64,000 bases of DNA from JBBQWT01 sp038210375 (GCA_038210375.1 JBBQWT010000011.1:39215-103214), one strand, 5' to 3'; positions 8,839 through 17,973 are shown, numbered from the stretch's first letter. Made by a program: numbers and translations. Notes: generated by a model not told the origin, from the sequence alone.

Positions 8839-9663
8839 TTACTGAGAGGCGGGGGTCTCAGCGGGTGATTCATCAGCAACCCGCGCAGCTTCGGCTTCGG
8901 CCTCGGCATTGGCCCGGCGAATTCGCGCGGCGGCCTTCACCGGCGCCGGAGGGGGTTCATGCGCGGGATCGTAATACAGGATACGCCCGCAGGAATCGCA
9001 GGTAATAATTTGTTCATTGGTGCGGATCTCGTTGTATTTCTGCGGACGCAGCAGGACGTGGCAGGCCACGCAGCTTTCCCCCAGGGCCTCGGCGATAGCG
9101 CTCTTGCGCTGCCGCATCAGGCGGTCGTAGTGAGCCAGCACGCTGCCTTCGATGGCAGGCCGCAGGGAATCAGCCCGCTCCGCCAGCTCGGCCAGCAGTT
9201 TTTCATCTACCGCGGTGCGCTCGCGGGCCAGGCTCTTTTCATTCTCCACTGCCGCCCGCTGGGTCTTCATTTCGGCTTCGTTGGATTTTTGCGCGTGTTC
9301 CAGTGATTCGGCGCGCTCCATGCCTTCGAGAATTTTGTCCTCACAGTCGCGAATGGCGTGCTCGGCAAACTCGATTTCGTGCATCAACGCCCGGTATTGT
9401 TCGTTGTTCTTCACTTCCAGGGCCTGGGAGCGCAGCTTGGAAATCTTTCCCTGGTTGTCTTTGATATCGGCTTCCAGCTTGCGTTTGTCCACTTCCTGGG
9501 TCTTGATGGCTTCTTTGCTCTGCTCCACCTGCGCGGTGACCGTGGCCAGCTTGCCTTCAATCTCGGCGACGCGCCTGGGCAGCGCAGCGACTTCTTCCCG
9601 CAAACGCAAAATCTCCTTGTCGGTTTGCTCCAGGGCGATCAGCTTTTCCAGCTCTGCATTCAT
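8839..9663 (-). CDS. Coiled-coil protein with C4 zinc ribbon (CT398/CdsZ-like family)
   Basis: 274 residues from the ATG at 9663 (MNAELEKLIALEQTDKEIL). A GTG 14 codons upstream (9705) is an alternative start. Most of the protein is a long heptad-rich helical hairpin (about residues 5-180). It is followed by a zinc ribbon with two CxxC pairs, CVACH near residue 205 and CDSCG near residue 230, and then an Ala/Glu-rich tail. This architecture matches the widespread C4-type zinc-ribbon family (Chlamydia CT398/CdsZ type), whose members bind sigma-54 or secretion components in some species. The function here is not known. It is first in a three-gene minus-strand run. Confidence 0.8.
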   Translation of the reverse strand: MNAELEKLIALEQTDKEILRLREEVAALPRRVAEIEGKLATVTAQVEQSKEAIKTQEVDKRKLEADIKDNQGKISKLRSQALEVKNNEQYRALMHEIEFAEHAIRDCEDKILEGMERAESLEHAQKSNEAEMKTQRAAVENEKSLARERTAVDEKLLAELAERADSLRPAIEGSVLAHYDRLMRQRKSAIAEALGESCVACHVLLRPQKYNEIRTNEQIITCDSCGRILYYDPAHEPPPAPVKAAARIRRANAEAEAEAARVADESPAETPASQ

Positions 9664-9907
9664 AGGCGGGGCCACGGCGAGGGCGCCGTGGGAAAATTGT
9701 AGCACTTATGGACCCGCAGATTTCGCTGCCTTACTGGCGAATGTACCGGCAAGCCGAAACCTGAAATCGGCCGTTTCGGCCGCCCTGCAGAAGGCGAGTC
9801 CCGCGGCATTTAAGGCCGGGTTGCGCGGCAGTGCGCGAATGTTACATTAAAAGACGCCAATTGCTCCTGCCTGGCACGCGTTACGCTTATCCTCGAGGAT
9901 GCTCTCC

Positions 9908-12193
9908 GTGAACACTCGCTGCAAACTGATATTTTTTGCCGTAGCATTGCCGGCAATTGCCGTACTGGCCTGGGGGCAAGAGCCTCCGCCGATTGGAATC
10001 GAGAAAAACCTTACCATCGACCTGATCAACGCGCAGCCGGGACTGCTGGGGCGGGCCCCGGAGGCGGTGCAGTGGAGTCCGGACGGCGCCCGGGTTACCT
10101 ACATCCTGCGCGACGAATCCGGGGAACACGGGCAACTCTGGTCGATTGATCCGGCGACCGGCAAGCGCGAAGTGCTGATGAACAGCGAGAAGCTATCGGC
10201 GCTGGCCCCGCCTGCCGCCCACATCAAGGATGAGCGAGAAAAGGAGCGGCGGTCGCGTTATGCGGTAGCGGGTTATCACTGGTCGCCGGATTCCCGCCAC
10301 TTGCTGTTCGACGCGAACGGGCAGCTCTGGCTTTATTCCCTGAACACCGGCACCGGGACGCAGATCACGTCGTCCACCGACCCGATGCTTGATCCCAAGT
10401 TTTCACCCGACGGCAAGACCATCTCCTACATCAGAAAGCACAACCTGGTGGTGCACTCGCTTTCCGGTAATCGCGAGACGGTTCTCACCCGCGAAGAAGA
10501 CAGCGATTATCTCGATGGCGAAGTAGATTGGGTGTACGGCGAAGAGCTGGGCGTACGCAGCAACTACTTCTGGTCGCCCAGCGGAAAACAAATCGCGTTC
10601 CTGCAGATGGACGAGAACAAGGTCCCGGCGTATCCCATTACCGACTTGATCCCGTTGCATCCCGCGCTGGATATGCAGAAGTATCCCAAGCCCGGCGATG
10701 CCAACCCGGTGGTGCGCCTGGGGATCGCCAGCGCCGATCGTGACAAGGTGAAATGGATGTCGCTCGATACCCCCGCCGGCAAATTCGACTACGAAAGCTA
10801 CGTGCCGAGGTTTGGGTGGTTGCGGGATGGGATCCTGTACGCGGAAGTGTTGAACCGCGCGCAAGACCGGCTGGATTTGTACTTCATCGACGCCAACTCC
10901 GGGCGCGGCCGGGTGGTGCTGACCGAGAAGAGCGATACCTGGATCAATGTGGATGATTTTCATCCACTGAAATCCGGCGACGGATTTGTCTGGTCGAGCT
11001 GGAGAGACGGGCACACCCATCTTTATCTCTACAGGTTCAACCAGCAACAACCGCTGGCCTCCGAGGCGGTGCTGGAAAGGCAGCTTACCAGCGGAGATTT
11101 CGAAGTATCATCGGTGAAGGCGGTGGACGATCACGGCGGGCGCACGGGCAACGTTTATTTTGAATCCAATCAAAGCGACGACCGCCAGAAGCAGCTTTAC
11201 CAGGTCGCGCTGAGCGGCGGTCCGGCGACCCGGGTATCGGAGGGTGAGGGCTGGCACAACGCATCGTTTTCCGGTGACGGCCTGCACTACGTGGACAATT
11301 ATTCCGCGCTGAACACGGCGCCGCGGCTTTCGGTATGCGCCCCCAAATTCCACTGCGAAAAGATATGGGAGGCCAATGAACTGAAGGACTACCGGTTGCT
11401 CGCTCCGCAATTCGTTGACTTCAAGAGTGAAAATGGAACCGTTTTGCGTGGCCTGTTGCTGCTGCCGCCGGCATCCCCCGGCGCCCGGACTCCGCTGGTG
11501 ATGAACCCCTATGGCGGGCCGGAAGCGCAATCGGTGAAGAACGCCTGGGGAGCGAGCTCGCTGTTCGACCAGATCCTGGCGCGGGCGGGAATTGCCGTGC
11601 TTAAAGTGGACAACCGCGGGATGGGCGGCCGGGGCAAGCAATATGCCGCGGCAGCACGCCGCAATTTCGGCGAGACCGAATTGAAAGACCAGCTCAGCGC
11701 GCTGCAACAGGCGCTGGACCGGTTCCCCCAACTCGATGGATCGAGGCTGGGATGGTGGGGATGGAGCTATGGCGGGTACATGACGCTCTACGCCATGACC
11801 CATTCCGACAAGTTCAAGGTGGGAGTGGCCGTGGCGCCGGTCACTGACTGGCATGACTATGATTCCATTTATACGGAGCGCTACATGGGGCAACCTCGCG
11901 AGAACGAAGAGGGTTACACGCGCAGCTCGCCGGTCAACGTTGCCGGCCAGTTACACGGGCATCTTTTAATCGTGCACGGCACCAGCGATGACAACGTGCA
12001 TCCGCAAAATACCTTTCAGATGGTGCAGGCCTTCATCACCGCCGGCAAGCAGTTCGACCTGATGCTTTATCCGCAGAAGACCCACGGCATCGCCGGTCCG
12101 GTGGCGCGCACCCACCTGTACACGCGCATCGATCAACTCTTCGAGAGCGAGCTGCTGCCGGGGTTGCCGTCTAAGAAAGCGGGCGCCAAGTGA
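9908..12193 (+). CDS. Exported S9 family prolyl oligopeptidase (DPP IV-like)
   Basis: About 761 residues. A signal peptide (CKLIFFAVALPAIAVLAWG) is followed by a beta-propeller (residues about 40-490; WSPDG, WSPDS and FSPDG blade motifs) and a C-terminal alpha/beta-hydrolase. The serine nucleophile lies in WGWSYGGYM (about residue 620), the Asp in GTSDDNVH and the His in KTHGIAG. A conserved EE pair, REEDSDYLDGEVDWVYGEE, resembles the substrate N-terminus-binding glutamates of DPP IV. I prefer GTG 9908 over ATG 9899, because the GAGGA motif at 9895-9899 is correctly spaced (8 bases) only for 9908. Its stop overlaps the following MBL gene by 4 bases. It probably trims X-Pro dipeptides in the periplasm. 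Confidence 0.9.
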   Translation: MNTRCKLIFFAVALPAIAVLAWGQEPPPIGIEKNLTIDLINAQPGLLGRAPEAVQWSPDGARVTYILRDESGEHGQLWSIDPATGKREVLMNSEKLSALAPPAAHIKDEREKERRSRYAVAGYHWSPDSRHLLFDANGQLWLYSLNTGTGTQITSSTDPMLDPKFSPDGKTISYIRKHNLVVHSLSGNRETVLTREEDSDYLDGEVDWVYGEELGVRSNYFWSPSGKQIAFLQMDENKVPAYPITDLIPLHPALDMQKYPKPGDANPVVRLGIASADRDKVKWMSLDTPAGKFDYESYVPRFGWLRDGILYAEVLNRAQDRLDLYFIDANSGRGRVVLTEKSDTWINVDDFHPLKSGDGFVWSSWRDGHTHLYLYRFNQQQPLASEAVLERQLTSGDFEVSSVKAVDDHGGRTGNVYFESNQSDDRQKQLYQVALSGGPATRVSEGEGWHNASFSGDGLHYVDNYSALNTAPRLSVCAPKFHCEKIWEANELKDYRLLAPQFVDFKSENGTVLRGLLLLPPASPGARTPLVMNPYGGPEAQSVKNAWGASSLFDQILARAGIAVLKVDNRGMGGRGKQYAAAARRNFGETELKDQLSALQQALDRFPQLDGSRLGWWGWSYGGYMTLYAMTHSDKFKVGVAVAPVTDWHDYDSIYTERYMGQPRENEEGYTRSSPVNVAGQLHGHLLIVHGTSDDNVHPQNTFQMVQAFITAGKQFDLMLYPQKTHGIAGPVARTHLYTRIDQLFESELLPGLPSKKAGAK

Positions 12194-13089
12194 GCGCTGC
12201 TGGAGAAACAGGCAAAGGAACACCAGCGGCGATGCCGTCGTTTACCCTGGGCGAATTCGAGCTCACGATCGTGCCCGACGGGAATTACCTGCTCGACGGC
12301 GGCGCATTGTTCGGCCTGATCCCCAAAGTGATGTGGCAGAAGAAAATGGCCGCCGACGCCAACAACCGGGTGGTCGTCGGATTGAATTCAGTGCTGGTCA
12401 GGGCCCACGGCAAGAACGTGCTGATCGAAACCGGGCTGGGTAACAAGCTCCCCGACAAGATGAAGAGCATCTACTCACCCCCGGAAGGCTTGCTGAAGAA
12501 TCTCGCCAGGCTGGGGGTGCAGCCGGGCGACATCGATGTAGTCATCAATTCTCATTTGCATTTCGATCATTGCGGATGGAACACGGTGCGCGAGAACGGG
12601 CGGGTGGTGGCCACTTTTCCGAATGCCGCCTATTATGCGTCAGAGGGCGAATGCCTGCACGGACGCTTGCAGCTCGAGCGCGATCGCGCCACTTATTTAA
12701 CTGAAAATTACGATCCCCTGGTGGCCAGCGGGCAGATGAAGCTTACCGGCGACGGCGCCACCACCATCCTTCCTGGCATCTCGGTGGTGACTTATACCGG
12801 CCACACCCGCCACATGCAGGCCATCATGATCGAAAGCCAGGGCCAGAGTGCGTGCTACATCTCTGACCTGATTCCCACGCAGTTTCATTTGCGGCTGGCG
12901 TGGGCGCTGGCATTTGACTTGTACCCGCTCGAAACCATCGAGAGCCGCAAGCGTTTTTATGAGTCCGCGGCTTCGCAAAGATGGCTGACCATATTCACCC
13001 ATGACCCGGCCCTGCCCTGGGGTTACCTGGAGGAATCCAGCGACGGGGAAGTGCACGTAAAACCGCCGGAAACTGCCGCGGCGAAATAG
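12190..13089 (+). CDS. Metallo-beta-lactamase-fold hydrolase
   Basis: 299 residues. The dinuclear metal site is clear: NSHLHFDHCG supplies HxHxDH, GHTRHMQ supplies the next His, YISDLIPTQFH the bridging Asp, and THDPALPWG a late metal-associated His. Reactions in this superfamily range from lactonase to thioesterase and cannot be told from sequence; the length and arrangement resemble quorum-lactonase/AttM-like members. The GTG start overlaps the stop of the S9 peptidase (GTGA), so translation is likely coupled. There is no signal peptide, so the enzyme is cytoplasmic. The gene converges on dus with a 29-base gap. Confidence 0.85.
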   Translation: MSAAGETGKGTPAAMPSFTLGEFELTIVPDGNYLLDGGALFGLIPKVMWQKKMAADANNRVVVGLNSVLVRAHGKNVLIETGLGNKLPDKMKSIYSPPEGLLKNLARLGVQPGDIDVVINSHLHFDHCGWNTVRENGRVVATFPNAAYYASEGECLHGRLQLERDRATYLTENYDPLVASGQMKLTGDGATTILPGISVVTYTGHTRHMQAIMIESQGQSACYISDLIPTQFHLRLAWALAFDLYPLETIESRKRFYESAASQRWLTIFTHDPALPWGYLEESSDGEVHVKPPETAAAK

Positions 13090-13118
13090 CGGACCGCTGG
13101 TGCAGCAGTTGGAGGGGA

Positions 13119-14264
13119 CTAAGCGGAGACGCCGGCGCAGGAATTCTCCGCGGCGATGATGGGACCGAAGAACCGGTCCACCCCGTCGAGGATGTCCTGG
13201 GCATGGCGGGCGTCGTACACCGCCTTTCGCAGGGTGGCGCCGTTGGCGACGCCGTGGGTAAACCATGAAGCGAACTGCTTCATCTTTCCCGCCGCGCCGG
13301 GAATATCTTCTTCCACCAGCATGCGGAAGTAGGTCCGAATCATCTCGTAGCGGTCCCGATCCGAGGGCTCGTCGTAGGCGCCGGTGGCCTGGTACTGGGC
13401 GATCTGGCGAAAGATCCAAGGGTTAGACGCCGCCATGCGGCCGATCATTACCGCGTCGCAGCCAGTGGCTGTAACCATGGCCGCGGCATCTTCAGGCGAG
13501 CGAATGTCGCCGTTGCCGATCACGGGGATGGCGACCGCATCTTTGACGGCGGCAATCCATTCCCAGCGCGCGGAACCGCTGTAGCCCTGCTCGCGAGTGC
13601 GGGCGTGCAGGGCCACGGCGTTCAAGCCGCAATCCTGCGCCATGCGCGCCAGCTCCACACACACGATCTCTTCATGGTTCCAGCCGGCGCGGAACTTTAC
13701 CGTAAATGGAATCTTCACCGCGGCGCGCACCTGCTCGAAAATGATCCGAATGCGGGGTAGGTCGCGCAGCAATCCCGAACCCCCATTGCATTTCACCACG
13801 CGCTTGGCCGGGCACCCGAGGTTCAAGTCAACCAGGTCAAAACCGAGGTCTTCAACCAGCCGGGCGGCGTCGGCCAGCACTTGTGGGTTGCTGCCAAACA
13901 ACTGCGCCGAAATAGGATGCTCTTCGGAATAAAAATGCAGGTAGCGCTTGCGCTTGGATTCGCGGCAGCGCAGGATGCCGTCGGCCGACGTGAACTCGGT
14001 CATGATCAGGCCGCAGGCGGATTGTCGAGCTCGCGAGTCGAACGACGAATACTTGATGAAGCGGCGAAACACCGTATCTGTGACCCCGGCCATGGGCGCC
14101 AGGATGGTGGCGGGCGCGATGCGTACTCCGCCGATGATCACTTCGGCGGGTACCCTGCCGGCGAGGGACGTCGGCTGGGCATCGGGGCCGTCGCCGCTCC
14201 ACACGCCGGGCTTGGACCGCGTCGCGGGGTCGGTGACCAGCCGTTGTGGTGAATATTTTTTCAC
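13119..14264 (-). CDS. tRNA-dihydrouridine synthase (DusB-like)
   Basis: FMN-dependent reduction of uridine in the tRNA D-loop. A TIM barrel begins at about residue 45 (VIIGGVRIAPATILAPMAGVTD). The catalytic Cys lies in DLNLGCPAKRV, and RNA/FMN-binding segments are visible as VKFRAGWN, ALHARTREQGYSG and PVIGNGDI. The helical C-terminal domain is present. The frame opens at GTG 14264 and gives 381 residues; the first 40 or so are low in conservation signals, and the GTG of VIIGGV near 14144 could be the real start. Many DusB genes precede fis; that is not so here. It is convergent with the MBL gene and downstream of rpmE. Confidence 0.88.
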   Translation of the reverse strand: MKKYSPQRLVTDPATRSKPGVWSGDGPDAQPTSLAGRVPAEVIIGGVRIAPATILAPMAGVTDTVFRRFIKYSSFDSRARQSACGLIMTEFTSADGILRCRESKRKRYLHFYSEEHPISAQLFGSNPQVLADAARLVEDLGFDLVDLNLGCPAKRVVKCNGGSGLLRDLPRIRIIFEQVRAAVKIPFTVKFRAGWNHEEIVCVELARMAQDCGLNAVALHARTREQGYSGSARWEWIAAVKDAVAIPVIGNGDIRSPEDAAAMVTATGCDAVMIGRMAASNPWIFRQIAQYQATGAYDEPSDRDRYEMIRTYFRMLVEEDIPGAAGKMKQFASWFTHGVANGATLRKAVYDARHAQDILDGVDRFFGPIIAAENSCAGVSA

Positions 14265-14307
14265 TGGGTGGATATTAGGATATTATCCGCCGCGAGCGGC
14301 GGCCTGA

Positions 14308-14346
14308 AATAAAAAACCTCCAACTTTGATGGTCCGGTTGGAGGCT
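14308..14346 (-). terminator. Rho-independent terminator of rpmE
   Basis: On the minus strand GCCTCCAAC (14337-14345) pairs with GTTGGAGGT (14316-14324) around a 12-base loop, and TTTTTTATTT follows. It starts 25 bases after the rpmE stop. This is one of the two clearest intrinsic terminators in the window. Confidence 0.9.
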
Positions 14347-14370
14347 TCAAAACCGTGTACACTTCCGCGT

Positions 14371-14595
14371 TTACTTGGCGGCGGTCTTTTTCTCGTTGCC
14401 GGCATATTTGCGGCGGAAGCGCTCGATGCGTCCAGCCGTATCCAGCAGCTTCTGCTTGCCGGTGAAAAAGGGGTGACACGCCGAGCAGATTTCCACGTGG
14501 ATATCGCCCTTATGGGTTGATCGTGTGACGAACTGACTGCCGCAGGCACACTTCACGTTGATCTGATCGTATGCGGGATGGATGGCTGCTTTCAT
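14371..14595 (-). CDS. rpmE: 50S ribosomal protein L31
   Basis: 74 residues, a normal length. The Met at 14595 starts the typical MKAAIHPAY; the open frame extends 21 codons upstream but the GGAG ribosome binding site fits this Met. It is the zinc-binding (C+) form: Cys residues occur in NVKCACGSQF and EICSACHPFF. The family core continues FFTGKQKLLDTAGRIERFRRKYA. The gene has its own promoter and terminator, so it is a single-gene transcript. Confidence 0.96.
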   Translation of the reverse strand: MKAAIHPAYDQINVKCACGSQFVTRSTHKGDIHVEICSACHPFFTGKQKLLDTAGRIERFRRKYAGNEKKTAAK

Positions 14596-14629
14596 AACGT
14601 GCTCCGTTTCACTGTTGGTTGAATCCTCA

Positions 14630-14658
14630 ATTTTACCGGAAGCGCTAACATCCGGCAA
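14630..14658 (-). promoter_or_regulatory. Promoter of rpmE
   Basis: Minus strand: TTGCCG (14653-14658), 17-base spacer, TAAAAT (14630-14635). The -35 matches 4 of 6 and the -10 matches 5 of 6 bases. The predicted transcript starts near 14623, giving a leader of about 28 bases with the GGAG ribosome binding site. Confidence 0.65.
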
Positions 14659-14737
14659 ACCCGTCGCCGCCTTGCGGTGAAGCGTTTGGATGACGGCCGC
14701 GGCTACAAAGTTTCAAGGCCCCGGGATACCGGGCACA

Positions 14738-14743
14738 TATAAT
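14738..14743 (+). promoter_or_regulatory. -10 element (TATAAT) that decides the start of the following gene
   Basis: A perfect TATAAT predicts transcription from about 14750. That would exclude the upstream ATG at 14742 and leave only a very short leader with GAGGGA (14753-14758), 7 bases before the ATG at 14766. No good -35 is visible at 17 bases, so this rests on the -10 alone. Confidence 0.45.
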
Positions 14744-14765
14744 GGCGGCGTCGAGGGAAGAGTGG

Positions 14766-16358
14766 ATGGCCGTATCCGCTGAAGTGCTGGCGCGCCACGT
14801 CGAAGAATTTCTGGCGGAAAGCCCCTGCGCCATCGTTCGCGAAGATGGCGAAACCACCTTCGAGATGACGTCGGCCAAATACTCGATCTCATCGCAGCAC
14901 GGCAAATGTGTTTTGCACCTGTGGTCGCCGGAACGCAACTCGGTGCGCCGAGTAGTGGAGGCCGAGACCCTGACCGGCAAGCTGCGCCTTTCCGTCACAC
15001 AGTTTGGCCGGAGCCGGCCGCAGAAGCTGGAAATCTGCCGCGATCTCGACGCCCGCTCGCCTTCCGACCGCAAGGCGGCGCGCACCGCCTACCAGCGCGA
15101 CCTGCAGAAACTGCTGCGGCGCACGTTCCCCGGTTTCGTCCTCGAAAATTTTACGTCGGCCATGGACCTCAACCGGTCGTTCGGGCCAGTGTATACGCGC
15201 GGGTTGCTGGGCCGCGGCAATACCGCTTATGCCGTGCTGGGGGTCAACGCCCAGGAGAGCCAGTCGTCGATCGATGCCGCCCTCACCTTCGGCTTGATCT
15301 GGCTCGACGTCTGCCGCGAGCGCGAGGCGCCGCACCGGGTGATGAAAGGCCTGAAGCTGTTTGTGCCGCGCGGGAATTCGGATGTGGCCAGCGCCCGCAT
15401 GGGCTTTCTCAATCACGAAGTGGCAAGCTTCGAGCTCTACGAAATCGATGGCCTGGAAAAACCCGGAAACCCGGCGGAAGTGATTGAGATCGACACCAGC
15501 GATCGCGGCAATATCGCGACCCGGCTGGTGCGTTGTCCAGACGTGGCGGCGGTGCGCGAACGCTTCGCGGCTTCGATTGCCATGGTGGAAACCCTGGCCC
15601 TGGCCGAGGCGGCGGAGCCGCCGCACATCGAGATCGCGGTCATTTCAGGCAGCGAGATCGGTTTTCGGTTCAATGGGCTGCAGTTCGCGCGCGCGCGCCT
15701 CGGCCTGGAGCCGGAATCATTCAACCGCGTGGAAGAAATTATCTTCGGCGGGGATTCCAGCGAAACCATTTTGACCGAGGCCAACGGCGAGCGCCTGGCG
15801 GAGTGGGTCAAGCGGCTGGTGGCCTCCCGCCGTCCCGGCGGCGACCGCCACAACCCGCTGTGGCGCATGCATCCCGAGCGCTGGCTGGAATCGCTGGTCA
15901 TTCCTTCGATCCGGCAGCTCGATTCGCGATTCGATCCGCAGTGGGTTTATTCGCAGGTGCCGGCGTTTGCCGCTTCCGACCGCGCCATGATCGATATTCT
16001 CACCGTAACCAATGCCGGCCGACTGGCAGTGCTGGAGCTGAAAGCCGACGAAGACATCCACCTGCCATTGCAGGGCCTTGATTATTGGGCGCGCGTGCGC
16101 TGGCACCATATGCGCGATGAATTCACGCGCTTCGGTTATTTTCCCGGCAAGCTGCTTTCCAAGGAGGCGCCGCTGCTTTTCCTGGTGGCGCCGGCGCTGC
16201 GCATTCATTCGACCTTCGATGCAATTCTGCGCTACTTCTCGCCCGAAATCGACGTGACCCTGCTGGCGGTGGATGAGCGTTGGCGCGAGGACCTGCGGGT
16301 GGTGTTCCGCAAGAACCGGCTGCAGCCCGTGGTGTTGCCGCTGGAAGATGGGTCGTAG
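14766..16358 (+). CDS. Unknown large protein with a PD-(D/E)XK nuclease-like C-terminal signature
   Basis: About 530 residues from the ATG at 14766 (538 from ATG 14742). I do not recognise the family. The protein has no signal peptide or membrane segment. Around residues 405-440 there is a pattern typical of PD-(D/E)XK nuclease folds: a hydrophobic-D (MIDIL, D410), a beta-turn, then LAVLELKAD (E424-x-K426), then a Gln/Tyr-containing helix (LPLQGLDYWARV). The N-terminal 400 residues contain mixed alpha/beta segments and many Arg residues. It is divergent from rpmE and convergent with the short UvrC-like operon. A DNA repair or restriction-related role is possible but is inference from the motif only. 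Confidence 0.7.
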   Translation: MAVSAEVLARHVEEFLAESPCAIVREDGETTFEMTSAKYSISSQHGKCVLHLWSPERNSVRRVVEAETLTGKLRLSVTQFGRSRPQKLEICRDLDARSPSDRKAARTAYQRDLQKLLRRTFPGFVLENFTSAMDLNRSFGPVYTRGLLGRGNTAYAVLGVNAQESQSSIDAALTFGLIWLDVCREREAPHRVMKGLKLFVPRGNSDVASARMGFLNHEVASFELYEIDGLEKPGNPAEVIEIDTSDRGNIATRLVRCPDVAAVRERFAASIAMVETLALAEAAEPPHIEIAVISGSEIGFRFNGLQFARARLGLEPESFNRVEEIIFGGDSSETILTEANGERLAEWVKRLVASRRPGGDRHNPLWRMHPERWLESLVIPSIRQLDSRFDPQWVYSQVPAFAASDRAMIDILTVTNAGRLAVLELKADEDIHLPLQGLDYWARVRWHHMRDEFTRFGYFPGKLLSKEAPLLFLVAPALRIHSTFDAILRYFSPEIDVTLLAVDERWREDLRVVFRKNRLQPVVLPLEDGS

Positions 16359-16427
16359 CGATCGCGCGGGGATTCTCCGTCCGGGAAACATTGAAACAAG
16401 AATGTTCGAGATGACATTTCCCAAAGA

Positions 16428-16766
16428 TCAGGGCAGAACGGCGAGAAGCTTCCCCCGAATATCGTTCCTATAGAGCACTTCAACGTGAACAATAATGTCA
16501 TCTACAACATCCAAGACCACCATTCCGTCGACGGGTCTTAATTCCAAACAGCGCAAACCCGTGCCATAGCTTCCTTGCGGCTTCGCTTGCGTGTAAAACG
16601 AAGCGCAGAAATCATCACCGCAACGACAGCGATCCACAATACTTAAGCCCAGCACCTGAAATGCGAGTGCCTCTTCGCCCTCTGACCTTAAAAGTTGATG
16701 GAGCTCTTTCGATAAAAGAGGCAGCGTTGCCGCGAGCAGCAATGATTTTCTAAACGAGTCAGTCAT
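16428..16766 (-). CDS. Small hypothetical protein with a Cys-rich motif
   Basis: 112 residues, family not recognised. The N-terminus is helical (SFRKSLLLAATLPLLSKELHQLL), probably a soluble amphipathic helix. The core has a CRCGDDFCASFYT motif near residue 49 that could bind metal. The C-terminal half is strand-rich (GMVVLDVVDDIIVHVEVLYR). The ATG at 16766 overlaps the end of the UvrC-like gene by 8 bases, so the two are almost certainly cotranslated. Base composition looks slightly less GC-rich than its neighbours. Confidence 0.65.
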   Translation of the reverse strand: MTDSFRKSLLLAATLPLLSKELHQLLRSEGEEALAFQVLGLSIVDRCRCGDDFCASFYTQAKPQGSYGTGLRCLELRPVDGMVVLDVVDDIIVHVEVLYRNDIRGKLLAVLP

Positions 16767-17973
16767 TAGAATTGGGAATTGTATTCACCGCCACCGCCGC
16801 CTCCGGCTTCTCGCCGCGCACCACGCGTGATATGCCGCGCACGATTCGCCGGTAGGGCAACTGGCCGCTTTCATCCGACAGAAAAATCTCCCCGGTTTTC
16901 AGCGTGCGATAGTGCCAGCGCTTGAGCAGCGCCAGATGCTCCATGAGTTCCAGTGAGGAAGCGGGTTCGGCTGGATTGGCTTCGGCGAGGAACTGTTTCA
17001 GCCGGCCCTCCATGCTCGTCGGGTTGGCGCCGGGCGCGGGGGGACTTAGAAATTCCGGCGCCACTAGCGGGAACTGTAGGGCATCGCCGATCATGCCGCG
17101 ATTTATGGTGAACATGGTGACGAAATCTTTGCCGGCTGCGGGTTGCAGGATCAGGCCGTGCAGACGGTCGATGCGGCGCACGATTTCCGGCGGCCGGGTG
17201 GCGGCGGCTTTTTCCAGGCGGGCGTGCAGCAACGCGGCCGCTTCGAAATCCATGCGCGATGATGCGTCCTCGCGCGCCGCTGCCAGGCTTTTGCGCAGCG
17301 ATTCGCCGCCGCTATCGAGACACTCCTGCACCCGGGCTACTTCGGCGAAATATTGCTCGTCGGTGCAGCCCTTGAAGCAGGGCGCCAGGCACATTTTCAT
17401 CTCCGAATAAATGCAGCCGGGGAACGAGGGGTCGGGATGCAGTTCGAAGGTGCATCTCCGGGATTTGAACTGGTCGAGCGTGTCATTCAAAAGCCGTTCG
17501 GCGGCGGCCTGGGAGGGAAAGGGGCCGTAATACACCGAAGCGAGCGCCCGTCCGCTGTCCGTCGGCGCGTGTATGTGGCGCCGGCCGAGCGTGAGGCGCC
17601 GGGTGACGTACGCGCGTGGATAGGAGTTTTCCCAGCGAATGCGGACCAGCGGCGCGAACCGTAGCCGCAGGCGTTTTTGATAGCCGTCAGGGAACAAGGT
17701 CTTAGCGGTTTTATAGAGCAGCAGGGTCGATTCGAATTCCGACCCAGTCATGGAATATTCGACCGCAGTGGCGCGCGACCTCAAGTTCAGGCGCTTGCTC
17801 CGATCTTCTTCGGGGCCAAGCAATCGCCACAACCGCCGGCGCAAGTTCGAAGTCTTGCCCAGGTAGGGTTCCCCTTCGCCTTGCCGAACCAGGTAGATCG
17901 CCGGTGCGGCGGGGACCTGGGTGAGCGCCTCCGCGGAGGAATCGCTATCCAATGAAATGGAACACTGCAGCAC
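16759..17973 (-). CDS. Short UvrC-like GIY-YIG nuclease
   Basis: 404 residues against about 600 for UvrC. The N-terminal GIY-YIG domain is visible (APAIYLVRQGEGEPYLGKTSN; catalytic-type Tyr and Lys in YLGKT, Arg in LRRRL, Glu in EFESTLLLYKTAK). A Cys cluster (CTFEL, GCIYSEMKMCLAPCFKGC) follows, resembling the UvrC Fe-S/Cys region. Next comes a UVR-like helical motif (DASSRMDFEAAALLHARLEKA), then a divergent region. The C-terminal RNase H-like endonuclease and the helix-hairpin-helix of UvrC are missing, so it could make at most the 3' incision, like Cho. The start is GTG 17973 with no good ribosome binding site. Confidence 0.85.
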   Translation of the reverse strand: MLQCSISLDSDSSAEALTQVPAAPAIYLVRQGEGEPYLGKTSNLRRRLWRLLGPEEDRSKRLNLRSRATAVEYSMTGSEFESTLLLYKTAKTLFPDGYQKRLRLRFAPLVRIRWENSYPRAYVTRRLTLGRRHIHAPTDSGRALASVYYGPFPSQAAAERLLNDTLDQFKSRRCTFELHPDPSFPGCIYSEMKMCLAPCFKGCTDEQYFAEVARVQECLDSGGESLRKSLAAAREDASSRMDFEAAALLHARLEKAAATRPPEIVRRIDRLHGLILQPAAGKDFVTMFTINRGMIGDALQFPLVAPEFLSPPAPGANPTSMEGRLKQFLAEANPAEPASSLELMEHLALLKRWHYRTLKTGEIFLSDESGQLPYRRIVRGISRVVRGEKPEAAVAVNTIPNSND

